NCBI RefSeq assembly: GCF_000189635.1
Contig: NW_002476348.1
Span: 248,001 to 312,000, forward strand
Direction: 5' to 3'
DNA length: 64,000 nucleotides
From: Tetrahymena thermophila SB210
Taxonomy: Eukaryota; Ciliophora; Oligohymenophorea; Hymenostomatida; Tetrahymenidae
Part shown: positions 29,808-40,999 of the stretch, piece after piece
How positions within the stretch are numbered: the first letter of the stretch is position 1
Layout of the letters: every line of letters begins with the position of its first letter
Translations under genes and position numbers: made by a program
Notes under the pieces: generated by a model
The model's database searches: none
The model's input: only the letters and a program-made list of their open reading frames with translations
Told to the model about the DNA's origin: nothing

Positions 29808-31736
29808 TTAAACAAAAATTTACATTTAGTGTAGGAATTATATAAAAAATAAATTAATATAAAGTATTTATAAGTATTTTTTATTTACAATATCCTTAAA
29901 GTTTTATAGATTAATTAAAGTAAAATATTATTATGTTGATAAAATATTAACTTTTCGATGCTTTTTTTAGGTAAAATAAACGGTTTAATTGCTTTTTGAA
30001 TTTTTTAAATAAAAAATAAAAAAATATTTTCTTAAAAATAAATATTAGTATAGATTTTTAAATATTTTTTATTAAAAATTAATCTTTGGAAAAAAAGTAA
30101 TATCATATAAACCTTAAACACAATGTATTTTTAAACTGTTATGGTATTTATTAATTTATTCTAAATGTGTCTCATTAAAAATAACAAATATTCGATTTCT
30201 AAATTAAAGATTTAGGATAAATAAACAGATTTTTTTTTAGTTTATTTAAATATTTAATATCTTAGTTGTCATAAGAGAACTATATTAAAGTGGTTTTATT
30301 TGAAAAATTAAATTATTAAAGAGATTTTATGAGGAAAAAAATAATTTAAATAAGGCAAAACTAAATAAAAATAATTTTATATTAATTTAGTAAATAAAAT
30401 TAATAATGAAATTTTAGGAGTTCTTATTTTTAATTAAATTATTAATTTTTAATGAAATCATAAATAGTCTAATAAATTTCAATCACTTTTTTCAATAAGC
30501 CCTAATTAATCAGAAAAAGTAGAATATGGATAATTTACTATTATATTAAAAATATAATATTAAATTGATCTATTTTATAACTTCTAATTAGAGTAAATAA
30601 ATATTGAAGTAAAATTTTAATTTTTTTCAGTAACTTGAATTCTTTATATAAAATTGTCATAAAACCCATTCAAATTTTAAAAAAATAAGATTTTGCTTTT
30701 ATCAAAATCTCTATATTTAGTAATTAATTATTTGCATATTGATAGGTTAAAAGAATAGCAATCAAGATTTAAGTTTAAAGCAGCGAAACAAGTTTTTACT
30801 TTAAATTAGTGAAAGGAGAAAGATATGTAGTTATAGATATTTGGCAATGCTGCTAAAATTAGCTAGAAAAAGCTAATTTTATTGGAATTTCATAAATATG
30901 TATCAATATTATTTGGAAAATTTAGCAATATCAATTATGCTACAGATTACAAAAGATTAGGTGGTGATAAAAATTAAAGAATGAATAAGCTGGATAAGTG
31001 TATGACATAAAAGCTGTAAGTCTTTAGATTACAACTTGATAGGTAGCTAATTAGTTATAAGTGTCATGAAATACAGTAATAAATTCCATTTATGAAAAGA
31101 ATTATCATATCATATACCAAAAAAAAATTCCTTAACTTTATTCCAACCTCATTTAAAAACGTTATCAACATTCAAAATATCTCTAAGGTAGACTAGGTAA
31201 TAGGAAATCAAATATGTTTTTAAATTTTCAGGTAAAACTTTTAAATTTTCATTTTGGTAATTCAAAATGTATTGAAAAATAACCTCTCTTCTCATAATCA
31301 AAACCTCAATCAAATAATCATAATTTATAATCTAAAACTTAAATTTAATTAGAAAAATCATAATTTGAAAATAATTCTAATCGAATTATGGTATTTATTT
31401 TTGGAAATACATGTATTAATTTAGTTTAATTTAAATATATTTCAATTAATAAAAATTCTTTGATAAAATTAAAAAGGTTAAGCCATTTAGCTTTATAAAA
31501 AACCACATATTTCAAACAAAATTAATACTACCTAATATTGTCCATTCCATTAATTAATTGACAAGAAAAGTATTTTATCTCAAAAAAATTAAAAGTAATA
31601 AATATCTCAAAAATAATACTTTGATAGCTAATTTTTTCACTTTAAAAAGGAAGAATATTTAGATTGCAATAACAAAATAATATCATAAATTAAAAAACAA
31701 AATTAAGAAAAAGAATTGGAAAATAAATAAAAATAA
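29808..31736. other. Intergenic region between the protease cluster and the CxxH/CxxC gene pair
   Basis: 29808-30780 is A+T-rich with no coding signal. 30780-31200 is G+C-richer and may be a relic gene (separate entry). 31370-31700 is the duplicated 5' flank of the next gene; its second copy is at 33205-33560. Confidence 0.5.
30825..31463 (+). pseudogene. Open frame of 212 residues, possible relic gene
   Basis: Under code 6 an ATG at 30825 stays open to TGA at 31461. The first ~120 codons have coding-like composition (for example KRLGGDKNQRMNKLDKCMT); the rest is as A+T-rich as spacer. In another frame, the ~130 bases before and across this ATG also look coding (KLVKGERYVVIDIWQ), which suggests a broken gene with shifted frames. 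Not recognised. Confidence 0.3.
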
Positions 31737-33032
31737 ATGTCTTTGTTTAGTAATTGCTTGACAGTTAAAAAGTGTAATATTCATCCTGAATATAATGTAT
31801 AGTTTACATTATTAAAAAAAACTGAGTCTAATTAGGCTTTTTATTGCTCTTTATGCTTGCTCTAATAAAATATTGACAGCAAATTGTTAATATCGATTGA
31901 TAATGTTGTTAAATAAGTAAATACTGAGCCTATATTCAACTGGCCTTTAGGTATTAGTAAAACTATTACTGAATATCTGCAAGATAAATCTTCAGTGAAT
32001 AAGAAGGAGCAACTCAAATAAAAAATTGAAGATTATTACAAAGATTTGGAACAACAATTTCTTAAATAGCTATCAGAATCTAAATAATAAACTCTCTAAG
32101 ATCTTGAAAATTAATCTGCCTTAGAAACTGATATAATAAATGTTTATAACTACTATTTCAGAAGAACTAATTTAATAAATTTGTTAAGTAATAATGTATC
32201 AAACGATGAGGAATATTGGAATATTTTAAATCAAGTGGATGAATAAAAGGAATAAATCTTCAAAGAATTAGAAGAAAAGATAAAATAAATAAAATATATT
32301 TAATAATAACTTGAAAAGGGTGTACCTTATAGGATTAAATAAAACATAAATTAGCTTATAAAAAATATTTAATTTTTTGATAGCTCAGTCAAAACTCCAG
32401 AAAAAAGTGAATAAAATAATAATTAATTATCAGAACTCAACAATAATTTTGATTTAACTACTCATGATAATATTTTATATTGTATTTTACATGAGCCTAT
32501 TAATAAGAGTTTATTAAGTAAGATTTTATAAGAAAAAAATAAAGAATATTAAACTATTAAATCTGATATTGAAAAATTAATTAAAGAATAGTTACCAGCA
32601 ACACAAAGTTTAATGTTGACAAATTTATCACAATTAATTGATCAAATTTAAGAAAAATTGGTATCATTTGAGTGCCTACGATATTAAGAATTCAACCTTT
32701 TAGATTGCAAAAAGTAAGATGAAAGGTCGAAGATAGTAAAAGTTATTCTACAATAATATTTAACTTTGAATGAATAACAATAATTGGCAATTAAGTAAGA
32801 TATTAATTCATTTTCAAAGAAAAATGTTTTTATGGAATTTTTAGACCAAAAAAAAAAAGCTGAAATACCCTAAAATCAGTTTAGAAATTAATTAGGAGGT
32901 TTGTTCTAAAATGCAAATTAAAAATAATAAACAAGTCTTTTTGGAGGAATAAATAATCTTCCTACCACTCAGACTGAACCTAAAGTTGAAAATAAAACAA
33001 GTTTATTTGGCTTTTCAAAAATCGTCATTTGA
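31737..33032 (+). CDS. CxxH/CxxC coiled protein with FG-type C-terminus, paralogue 1
   Basis: A single exon of 431 residues, TGA at 33030. The N-terminus has Cys13-x2-His16 and Cys37-x2-Cys40 (KKCNIHPEYN...FYCSLCLL), a spacing that could hold one zinc ion, as in B-box-like or other small zinc motifs of ciliates. Residues about 90-360 are Glu/Lys/Gln-rich and likely helical or coiled. The C-terminus holds GGLFQN, SLFGG and SLFGF, resembling nucleoporin FG motifs, but there are too few for a firm call. The 1.3 kb gene and its upstream flank are duplicated as the next gene. Beyond its stop, the DNA still matches the last ~17 codons of the paralogue in another frame, so the C-terminus is shortened. 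Function unknown. Confidence 0.85.
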
Positions 33033-33571
33033 AATTAGTTAAATTTAGCAAATACCAAGCAATTAAGCAATAGTTAATAAATAACAAATTTGATTAAAAA
33101 TGATATTCTTATATCTATCTATATCTTATTTAATGTATTTTTTTGAGATTATCAAAGTAAACTGTTGATAAACTTTTATTTTTTTAATATTTAATTCATT
33201 TTTTTAACATAATTCTAATCTAATTATGGTTTTTATTTTCTAGAAATTTACATTGTATTAATTAATTTAGCTTAATTTAAATATATTTCTATTAATAGAA
33301 ATTTTTTAATCCATTTGGCTTTATAAAAATGCCACATATTTCAAACAAAATTAGTTTTTAATAAATTTATATCTACCTATTACTTTACATCAGATTTACT
33401 TAATTAAGAAGAAAAGTATTTTATCTCAAAAATTCAAAAATATCTAAAAATAATACTTTGATAGATAATAATTTCACTTTAAAAAGTAAGAACATTTTGA
33501 TTCTAGTAATCAATAAAATCATAGTAAAAATAAAATTAAGAAAAAGAGGAGGAAAATAAAAATAAAGGTCT
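33033..33571. other. Spacer between the two paralogues (duplicated 5' flank)
   Basis: 33205-33560 is similar to 31370-31730 (CTAATTATGG, TAGCTTTATAAAAA, CACATATTTCAAACAAAATT), showing that gene plus promoter were duplicated together. No coding exon. Confidence 0.55.
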
Positions 33572-34918
33572 ATGCTTAGTAATTGCTTGACAAATAAAAA
33601 GTGTAATGTTCATCCTGAAAATAATGCATAGTTTGCATTAATGAAAAAATCAGAGTCTAATTAAGCTTTTTATTGCTCTTTATGTTTGCTCTAATAAAAT
33701 ATTGACATCAAATTGTTATTATCTATTGATGATGCTCTTAAAAAAACAGATACTGAGTATATATTCAACTGGCCTTTAGGTATTAATACAACTATTACTG
33801 AATATCTGTAAGATAAATCTTCATTGAATAAGAAGGAGTAACTCAAATAAAAAATTATAGAATATTACTAAGATTTGGAACAACAATTTGTGAAATAATT
33901 ATCAGAATCTAAATAATAAACTCTCTAAGATCTTGAAAATAATTCTGCCTTAAAAACTGATATCATAAATACTTACAACTTATATTTCTATAGAATTAAT
34001 TTAATACATTTGTTAAGTAATAGTAAATCAAACAATCAGGAATATTGGAATATTTTAAATCTAGTGGATGAATAAAAGGAATAAATATTCAAAGAATTAG
34101 AAGAAAAGATAAAACAAATAAAATATATTGAATATTAAATAGAAGAGGGTGTTCCATATAAGATTAAATAAAACATAAATTAGCTTATAAAAAAAATTTA
34201 ATTTTTCGATTGCTCACTCAATAACACAAAAAAAAGTAAAAAAGATAAAAATTCAATATCAGTAATTCTCGATAAGAATATTAACTAAATGGCTCATAAT
34301 GATATTTTTGATTGTATGTTACACGAGCCTGTTAATAATAGTTTAATATTTTAAAATTTATTATAAAAAAATAAAGAATATTAATAAATTAAAACTTCTA
34401 TTGAATAAATCATTAAAGACTAGGAAAGATAGGTATTTTTACAATAATACATAGATCAAATTTAAGAAAAATTGATATCATTTGAGTGTCTACGAGTTTA
34501 AGAATTTAACCTATTAGATTTCTAATAGTAAAATACAAGATCGAAGATAGTAAAAACTATTCTTCATCAATATTACACTTTGAGCTAATAGCAATAATTT
34601 GAAATTCAGTTAAAAATGAATTCATTATCATAGAGAAATGTTTTTATAGAATTTTTAAATCAAAAAAAAACTGAAATACCCTAAATTCCAAGTAAAAGCT
34701 AATAAGGAAATATTTTTGAAAATTTAACTTAATAAAAAAATACAAATTTGTTTGAAGTAAAAAATAATGTTCCTATCACTCCTACTCCTACTGAAACTAA
34801 ATTTGAAAATAAACAAAATATTTAAGGTAAAAATTAATCATTATTTGGTGAGAGTAAAATTTAGCAAACACCAAGTAATTAAAGCAATTAAGCAAAAGTA
34901 ATTAAATAGCGAATTTGA
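33572..34918 (+). CDS. CxxH/CxxC coiled protein with FG-type C-terminus, paralogue 2
   Basis: A single exon of 448 residues, TGA at 34916. Same plan as the preceding gene: Cys11-x2-His14 and Cys35-x2-Cys38, a long helical Glu/Lys/Gln middle (HEP motif shared: MLHEPVNNSL vs ILHEPINKSL), and a C-terminus with TNLFEV and SLFGES. The paralogue's ATG is AGG here, so translation should begin two codons later at ATG CTT AGT. The proline/threonine stretch VPITPTPTETK before the last LFG is longer than in paralogue 1. The tail ends KVIKQRI. Function unknown. Confidence 0.85.
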
Positions 34919-35735
34919 TTAAAAATAATATTCATATATATATCTACCTATATCTTATTTAATGTATTCTTTTGAGATTATAAAGTAAACTGTAGAGAAA
35001 CTTTTATTTTTTTAATATTTTAAAAATGAAAAAATTTATAAAAAAATTTTTGTTTGTATTTAAAAGCAAATGTTAAAAGCCTAACATAAAATATTTTATC
35101 TTTATGATTTAAAACTTTAAATTTTCAATTTTATTTAATTTAAATTTAAAAAATTTTATGTGTAACTATTTTTTAATAATTTCAGAAACTGTGAATAATA
35201 TTTTAATATTAAATTTTATTCAGTAAAAAAGCTAATATAATTCAACAAAAATTTAAAAATATTTTTAAAAATTATAATTTATTTTATTTCATTAATAAGT
35301 TGTCTAGAAAAATTAGTATCTTTAAATTAAAAAGATGTTGTTTGATAATTAATTAATTAAATTGAATAGATAATCGAACAGAAACATAACTAATCAAAAA
35401 AATGTTAATATGTGGAATAATAGAATACTAGGTGGAAAAATAAAGAAAGACTCTTCATATAAGTTTAAATAAGAATAGGGAGGGAGGTTGGGAGGAAGAA
35501 AATCAATTTTAAATTAAAATGGATAAAGAGATTGAACAACAAATGTTATTCAAAACATATCTTATTGATTAGAAGAAAAATTAAGTAAAAAAAAAAAGGA
35601 AAAATAAAATTGAAATGTGAGATATTCGATGCAAATAAATAATTAGATAAATTATCCTAATATCAATAATAAATAATTCAAAAAATTAAAATAAAAGTAA
35701 TTTAAATAAAAAAGTAAAATCTTAATTAAAAATAA
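34919..35735. other. Intergenic region upstream of the Alba gene
   Basis: Mostly A+T-rich. 35475-35500 contains an unusual G-rich patch (AGGGAGGGAGGTTGGGAGG). A 33-codon ATG-TGA frame (35519-35620, MDKEIEQQMLFKTYLIDQ...) precedes the Alba start and could be an upstream ORF. No other gene seen. Confidence 0.4.
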
Positions 35736-36608
35736 ATGGGTGATAACTAGAAGAGACACTTTACCAATAAATATTATGAAAATAAAGAACCTAAGTTCAA
35801 CTACTTACACAAAAAAGTTAGAGAATACACTGTTGACAACAATGGTAAGGAAGTGCCTGAATAATCTGGATAGAATGAATATAAGGTGACATCCAGATAA
35901 TCAACAATGATTATTAAGAAAATTGCTTAAGATAGCGAGTAATAAAAAAATCAAAATAACTTCCCCGTCACTTTAAGTGCTATTGGTTATGCTGTTAATC
36001 ATGCATTTTAAATTTTATAGGCCTACAAATAAACTAACTCTGTTGTTGGTGATGTCAAAATTTAGATGTCAACTCTTATTATGGAGTTTGAAGCAGAACC
36101 TCTCGTTGAAGGTTTAGAAAAATTGGATTACAAAACTGTAAACGGTAAGATTACCATTCAATTCACTTTGAATATTTAAAACAATGAAGAAAATGAGAGA
36201 AAATTAAACAGTATCCACATCTCTAACAGAGTATCTAGAAATAGAGGATACAACAAGGGCTAAAGAGTATCTAGAAAAAGAAATTATAAAAATAATTAAA
36301 AGCCATATAAGCCATAAAGCAAAAAAAGAGGTTTTCGTAGCAATGGCAATGGTAACCAAGAAACAAATCAAGAAAATGGTTATGATTAAAATAAAAATCA
36401 ACATCAACATCCTCACAATCATTAAAACAAATCAAATTAAGACAATCAGCAATAAAATAAGGGCGAAAGAGGAAATAGAAGAAATGATCGTACTAAAGTC
36501 AATTAAGGCAAAAAACCTAATTTTTAACCTAAGTAAAGAGATAACCAAAACAAAAGAAACTAATAATAGTAATAGTAATAATAATAATAATAATAGACTC
36601 CTTAGTGA
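35736..36608 (+). CDS. Alba-domain nucleic-acid-binding protein with RG-rich and polyGln tail
   Basis: A single exon of 290 residues, TGA at 36606. Residues about 75-145 match the Alba fold: MIIKKIAQD, then VTLSAIGYAVNHAFQILQAY, then VGDVKIQMSTLIMEF (the central helix and following strands). The second half is basic and Arg/Gly/Asn/Gln-rich (SRNRGYNKGQRVSRKRNYK, KRGFRSNGNGN), typical of eukaryotic RNA-binding Alba proteins of the Rpp20/Mdp group extended by an RGG-like tail. It ends in a run of 12 Gln encoded only by TAA and TAG, followed by TPQ. Expected role: binding RNA or chromatin; which one cannot be decided from sequence. The polyGln run is a microsatellite and may vary in length. Confidence 0.85.
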
Positions 36609-38407
36609 TGGAATCAAAGAAGCAGGATGAATAATTTTTTTTAATGATGTCTTTACTTAAAACAATTTGATTATTTAAGATATTTATGTAGAAATAAACC
36701 CAAATCTGCTTTTATTTATAAATAAAAACTTTATCTTGTTAGTTAATTAAAATTTAAAATATTTTTAATAAAGTTAATCGCATCTATTTTTCCTCTATTT
36801 TTTTCTTAGATTGAAAGAAATTTTATTTGTTAACATTTATTTCTCAAAATAAAAGCATTCAATAAATTAATTAATTAAAAAAATAAAAAGAATCAAACAT
36901 TTATTTTTAAATAGAACTTTTATTTTTATTTTTCCAAATAAGCTAGATTTCTATTTTTCAGATTGATAGATGTTGTCTGTCTGTCTTTTTTAATTGAAAA
37001 AATTTTACAGCAAAAAATATCTCTATAATTAATTATTACAAACAAAAAAATCAAAAAAACACAAAATTAAAAACAATATCAAAAAATTATAATAAAATAG
37101 AATAATAAAATTTTTTTAATTCACGGATTAAAAGCTTTATTGCCTTGAAAAATCAGTCATGCATTTGTGTTTAGATGGTAATTCCAACTAACATATAATC
37201 AAAGCAAAAGCTTTAGCCATTCCTTTAGAACATAAATATTATTTTTTATTAAATATTTTGATTATTGTAAATAAATTTGCTAATCAAACAATTTCTTATA
37301 AATAAATAAACTAGGATTAATTATCATATAATAATATCTTTTTCTCAAATTTTTAGGTTTATTATCTAATAATTATGCTAATATTTTAACTATGCTATTA
37401 CATTATTAATTCCCTTAGTCTTTAAAGCCGCCATATAAAACATATAAATAAAAATAAATAACAAATATTAATAAAAATAAAAAGTAAATAAATAAATAAA
37501 ATAAAAACACCTCAAAAAAATAGAAAAATAAAAATTAAATACAAAAAATAAGTAAATTAAGAAAGAAAAATTTTAACTTTGAAATACAATCAATTATATG
37601 TTTACATAGCAATCAATTTTTTCTACTGTTTAAATTCAATATTTTAATTTTTATTTTACTTCAAAAGTTTAAAATTTAATGGTTGAATAACTATTTTCAT
37701 ATATAATTTATTTATTCTATTTTAGCTTAAAAAAATAAATAGAAATACAGATAAGCAGATAGATATACTGATAAACAGATATAACATCATTTAAATATAT
37801 TGAATTTAAAAAATAAATTTTTTAGATTTAAATATAAATTGTAGAAATGAATGAATGAATGAAATATGTACATAAATTTAAAACAATAAAAAATGAGTGT
37901 GCAACAAATCAAAAAATGCAAACGAAAATAATTATTTATTATAAATTAATGGCGATTAAAGTGTTTTAAACATAATTTGAGAATATACTATCTGTTTTGC
38001 AAAAATAAATAAGCGATCTTATTTAATTTATAATAAAGACTTAGAGAATATGTATGCTATAAATATTTATTTATTATTAAATTGGTTTATTGATTGATTG
38101 ATTTTAATTGCCTTTTGATTGATTGATTGATTGATTAATCACACATTCAAATTCTTTATATTAATAAATTAATTTCAGTTATATCTATTTATTTATTATT
38201 TATTAATCAATCTATTATTTATTTATCTATCTATCTATCTAAAAAATAAGTGAAAAGATGGTTGGTTTGATTTAATTTGATATACTTGCTAAAATTGTAA
38301 TTGAATTATTTGAATAGGAAAACAAATAAAATATTTTATATGTCACACTAATTTTATTATTTAACTATTCAAATGTCTTTTAGATTATTGCATTTTCAGC
38401 TAATTTT
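36609..38407. other. Convergent intergenic region with simple repeats
   Basis: It lies between the 3' ends of the Alba and EF-hand genes. Microsatellites: TGAATGAATGAATGAA near 37848, (GATT)n near 38094-38136, (ATCT)n near 38228-38242. A G+C-richer patch at 37120-37240 has no convincing ORF on either strand and could hold a small RNA; no snoRNA boxes were recognised. Confidence 0.5.
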
Positions 38408-39337
38408 TCAATATCCTCCATACCCATCATCTTCTTTTTCGGGCATTTTAACTTTCTTACGCTCAGCTTCAAGTTTTTTTCTTTCTGCAAAATCACGCTT
38501 ACGTTGTTTATCAAGGAATTCCTTTAAAGTTATCGATTTCTCTTCTCCCTAGGCATTTTTTTCTTCCTTTCCAAAGATTTCTTCAATTTCGTAGTCAAGG
38601 TTTTAACGACCGAAGCGCACATAAAGAAGTTCTAAAGTATCTTCCACAGTAATTGTTTTCTTTTGGTGGCTTTATTCGTTGTTAGCAACTGCTGTGTTGG
38701 CTCCTGAAGAAGAATTAACATTAGTGTCACTCTTTAAATACATTAAGAATTACACTAAATTATATAAATTACGAGGTTCTAAACCAGTTTTATCATAACG
38801 ACATCTTCTGTACATCAAATTGAATTCATAGCTATTTACTTTATTATCAAGATTCTCATCGACTTCCCAAATCATCTACTCAATCTCTGCCTTTGTTGCA
38901 ACATACCCAAGATCATGGAGAATTATAGCAACATCCTTGGCAGTGAAGTAATCTTTGCCTTCACTTCCTTCTTTTTTATTTGCATTATTGTCTTTTGTAG
39001 TACTTTGGTTATTATCTTTAATTTATGCACTACTAATGTTGTTATTGCTGTTGTTAAAATTATCTTTGGATGAGGTATTACCGCCTTGTCCATAAGTTTC
39101 ACTTGCCATTCTAAGTTGATCAAAAACCTTTGCCAAACGAGCAATTTCAACTTATTGAATCTCTAATGCCATAATTTCTTCTTCACTTGATTTCTCTGTT
39201 TTTTTAAGATTCTTAGAAGCGTTTGCAGTTTATCCCATTACTGAAGGCTTTTTCATAGTACTAGCAGCATTTAGAGTATTTCCTTATTTGCTTTGGTTCA
39301 TGTTACTTGCTGTATTTCCATACTTACTTTTATCCAT
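38408..39337 (-). CDS. EF-hand protein (309 residues)
   Basis: A single exon, ATG at 39337, TGA at 38410-38408. Residues 1-125 are low-complexity (Asn/Ser/Lys). Residues about 128-200 contain an EF-hand pair. The first helix (DYFTAKDVAIILHDLGYVAT) has no good loop. The second is a canonical calcium loop DENLDNKVNSYE (residues 160-171) in WEVDENLD...YEFNLMYRR, followed by DKTGLEPRNLYNLVQFLMYL. That combination occurs in conserved EF-hand proteins of ciliated organisms. The C-terminus is highly charged (KQRKRDFAERKKLEAERKK) and ends DDGYGGY. An axonemal or basal-body role is plausible but inferred only. It is divergent from the kinase gene, sharing a 1.7 kb upstream region. Confidence 0.87.
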
Positions 39338-40999
39338 TTCTTTTATACTTTTAATATTCTACTACTCTTGTATTACTTTCTTTATTTAGGATTCTTTTTG
39401 ACCAATCAGCCTTAAGTTAAAGCTCTCTTTTTATTTATATTCCTTCTTTTTTACAGATATTTTTATTGAATCTCTTTTATTCTTGTTTCTTTCAAAATTT
39501 ATATTAAAAATGTAAAATTTTTTGTATTTGTTAGGATATAATTCAACTTATTAATCAATATTCTTAAAATCATTTGGATGTTTTATTTTTCAACTGCAAT
39601 TCATTCATTCATTCATTTATTCATTCAATCAATCAATAAATCAATCCTATACAGATAGATAAATTATTAATAAATAAATAGATTGCTTGTTCTTCATCCA
39701 TTTTCCTTCGTTCTTCTGCATTCAATTAATATAATTGATAAATATATATTTTTTATTCAATAATTTTCCATCTTTTAAATGTTTGCTTTCAAAAATAAGC
39801 AAAATCTAAATTTAATAAAGAATTATTTTAATATTTTTAATTTTAAATGTTTGAAATTTCTTATCTTATTAAAATAATTATTTTACTCACGAGAATATTA
39901 ATTTGACCCATTCTCCTTTTAAAAATCTTTGCTTTATTAAATCAATATTAGCTAGGATTTCAAATTTAAAATATTAAAGTTTCATTTTTGTATTAAATTA
40001 AAAAAATAGCCATTAAAGATTAAAAAATTTTAAATACAGAATTATTTGTAATTTACTTTTTCATAATAGATATTTATAAGCTTTAAAATAAATAAATGTT
40101 TTTATTATATAAATTTTCTTAAATTTTTAAATATATGTTTTATAATTCACACTCATTTTATCAAAATAAATTAACTCTAAAATTTTATAAAAACATGAGT
40201 CTTAATTATTAGTTAAAAAAAGAATTAGTGTGATTCTGTGTTTGTCTTACTATTATCTAATATTTAATTTAAAGTTATTAAATCACTGTTTTAATTTTTT
40301 AGATTGTATATTTTTGAAATTAACAACAGTTTTTTTAATTTATAATATAAAATAAATATTTTAATTTCAAAAATATTTTGTTTTTTACTTCTTTTTATTA
40401 TTAAAGCTATTTATAAAATATGAGTTTTTTGATTAAAGTAGTTTTTTTCTCATTTAATACAAAGTTGATCTAAAATTAGCAGTATTTTATTTAATTTTTA
40501 AATCTAAAAAGGATAATGTTAAATTATATTGATTATATTACACTTTTTCTAGTAATATAGAAGATATTTTAATAAATTTACAAAAATTTTACAAGAATTC
40601 TTAGTAAATTTTAATGTGCATAAGAAATGTTAGTATTTGAAATAAAAATTAGATTATATATTTAAAGAGTAATTGATGCAAAAAATAAATAGATTATTTC
40701 AGATTTGTTTTGATTAAGGAAAATAATAATCTGGAATATATAAATAAATTCAAGCAAATAAATGTATTTTGTAAATATTTAGTTTGCTAAAATGCATCTA
40801 TCACAAAGCTAGCTTTCAAAAATATTACAATTTCTACTTTTTTAATGTATGATAATAATTAAATTTAGAAAAAAAGAGACAATCATAGCCTTTTCTATAT
40901 CTAAATATTATCAAAAATATAAACTAATTGATAGATCTTTACTTTCATAAATCAAAAACATAATATTTATAAAAGGATAAAATAATTTTAGATTTAAAA
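39338..40999. other. Divergent promoter region (EF-hand gene and kinase gene)
   Basis: No coding exon seen. A (TTCA)n/(ATCA)n microsatellite lies at 39598-39645. The remainder is A+T-rich spacer without distinctive elements. Confidence 0.45.

Noticed and set aside
36204-36617. Minus-strand leucine-rich frames and a 95-codon plus frame
   Set aside because: Shadows of the Alba gene tail; the polyLeu is the complement of the polyGln run.
37840-38245. Telomere-like or CRISPR-like repeats
   Set aside because: These are simple tetranucleotide microsatellites (GATT, ATCT, TGAA); no spacer-repeat structure and no GGGGTT telomere repeat.
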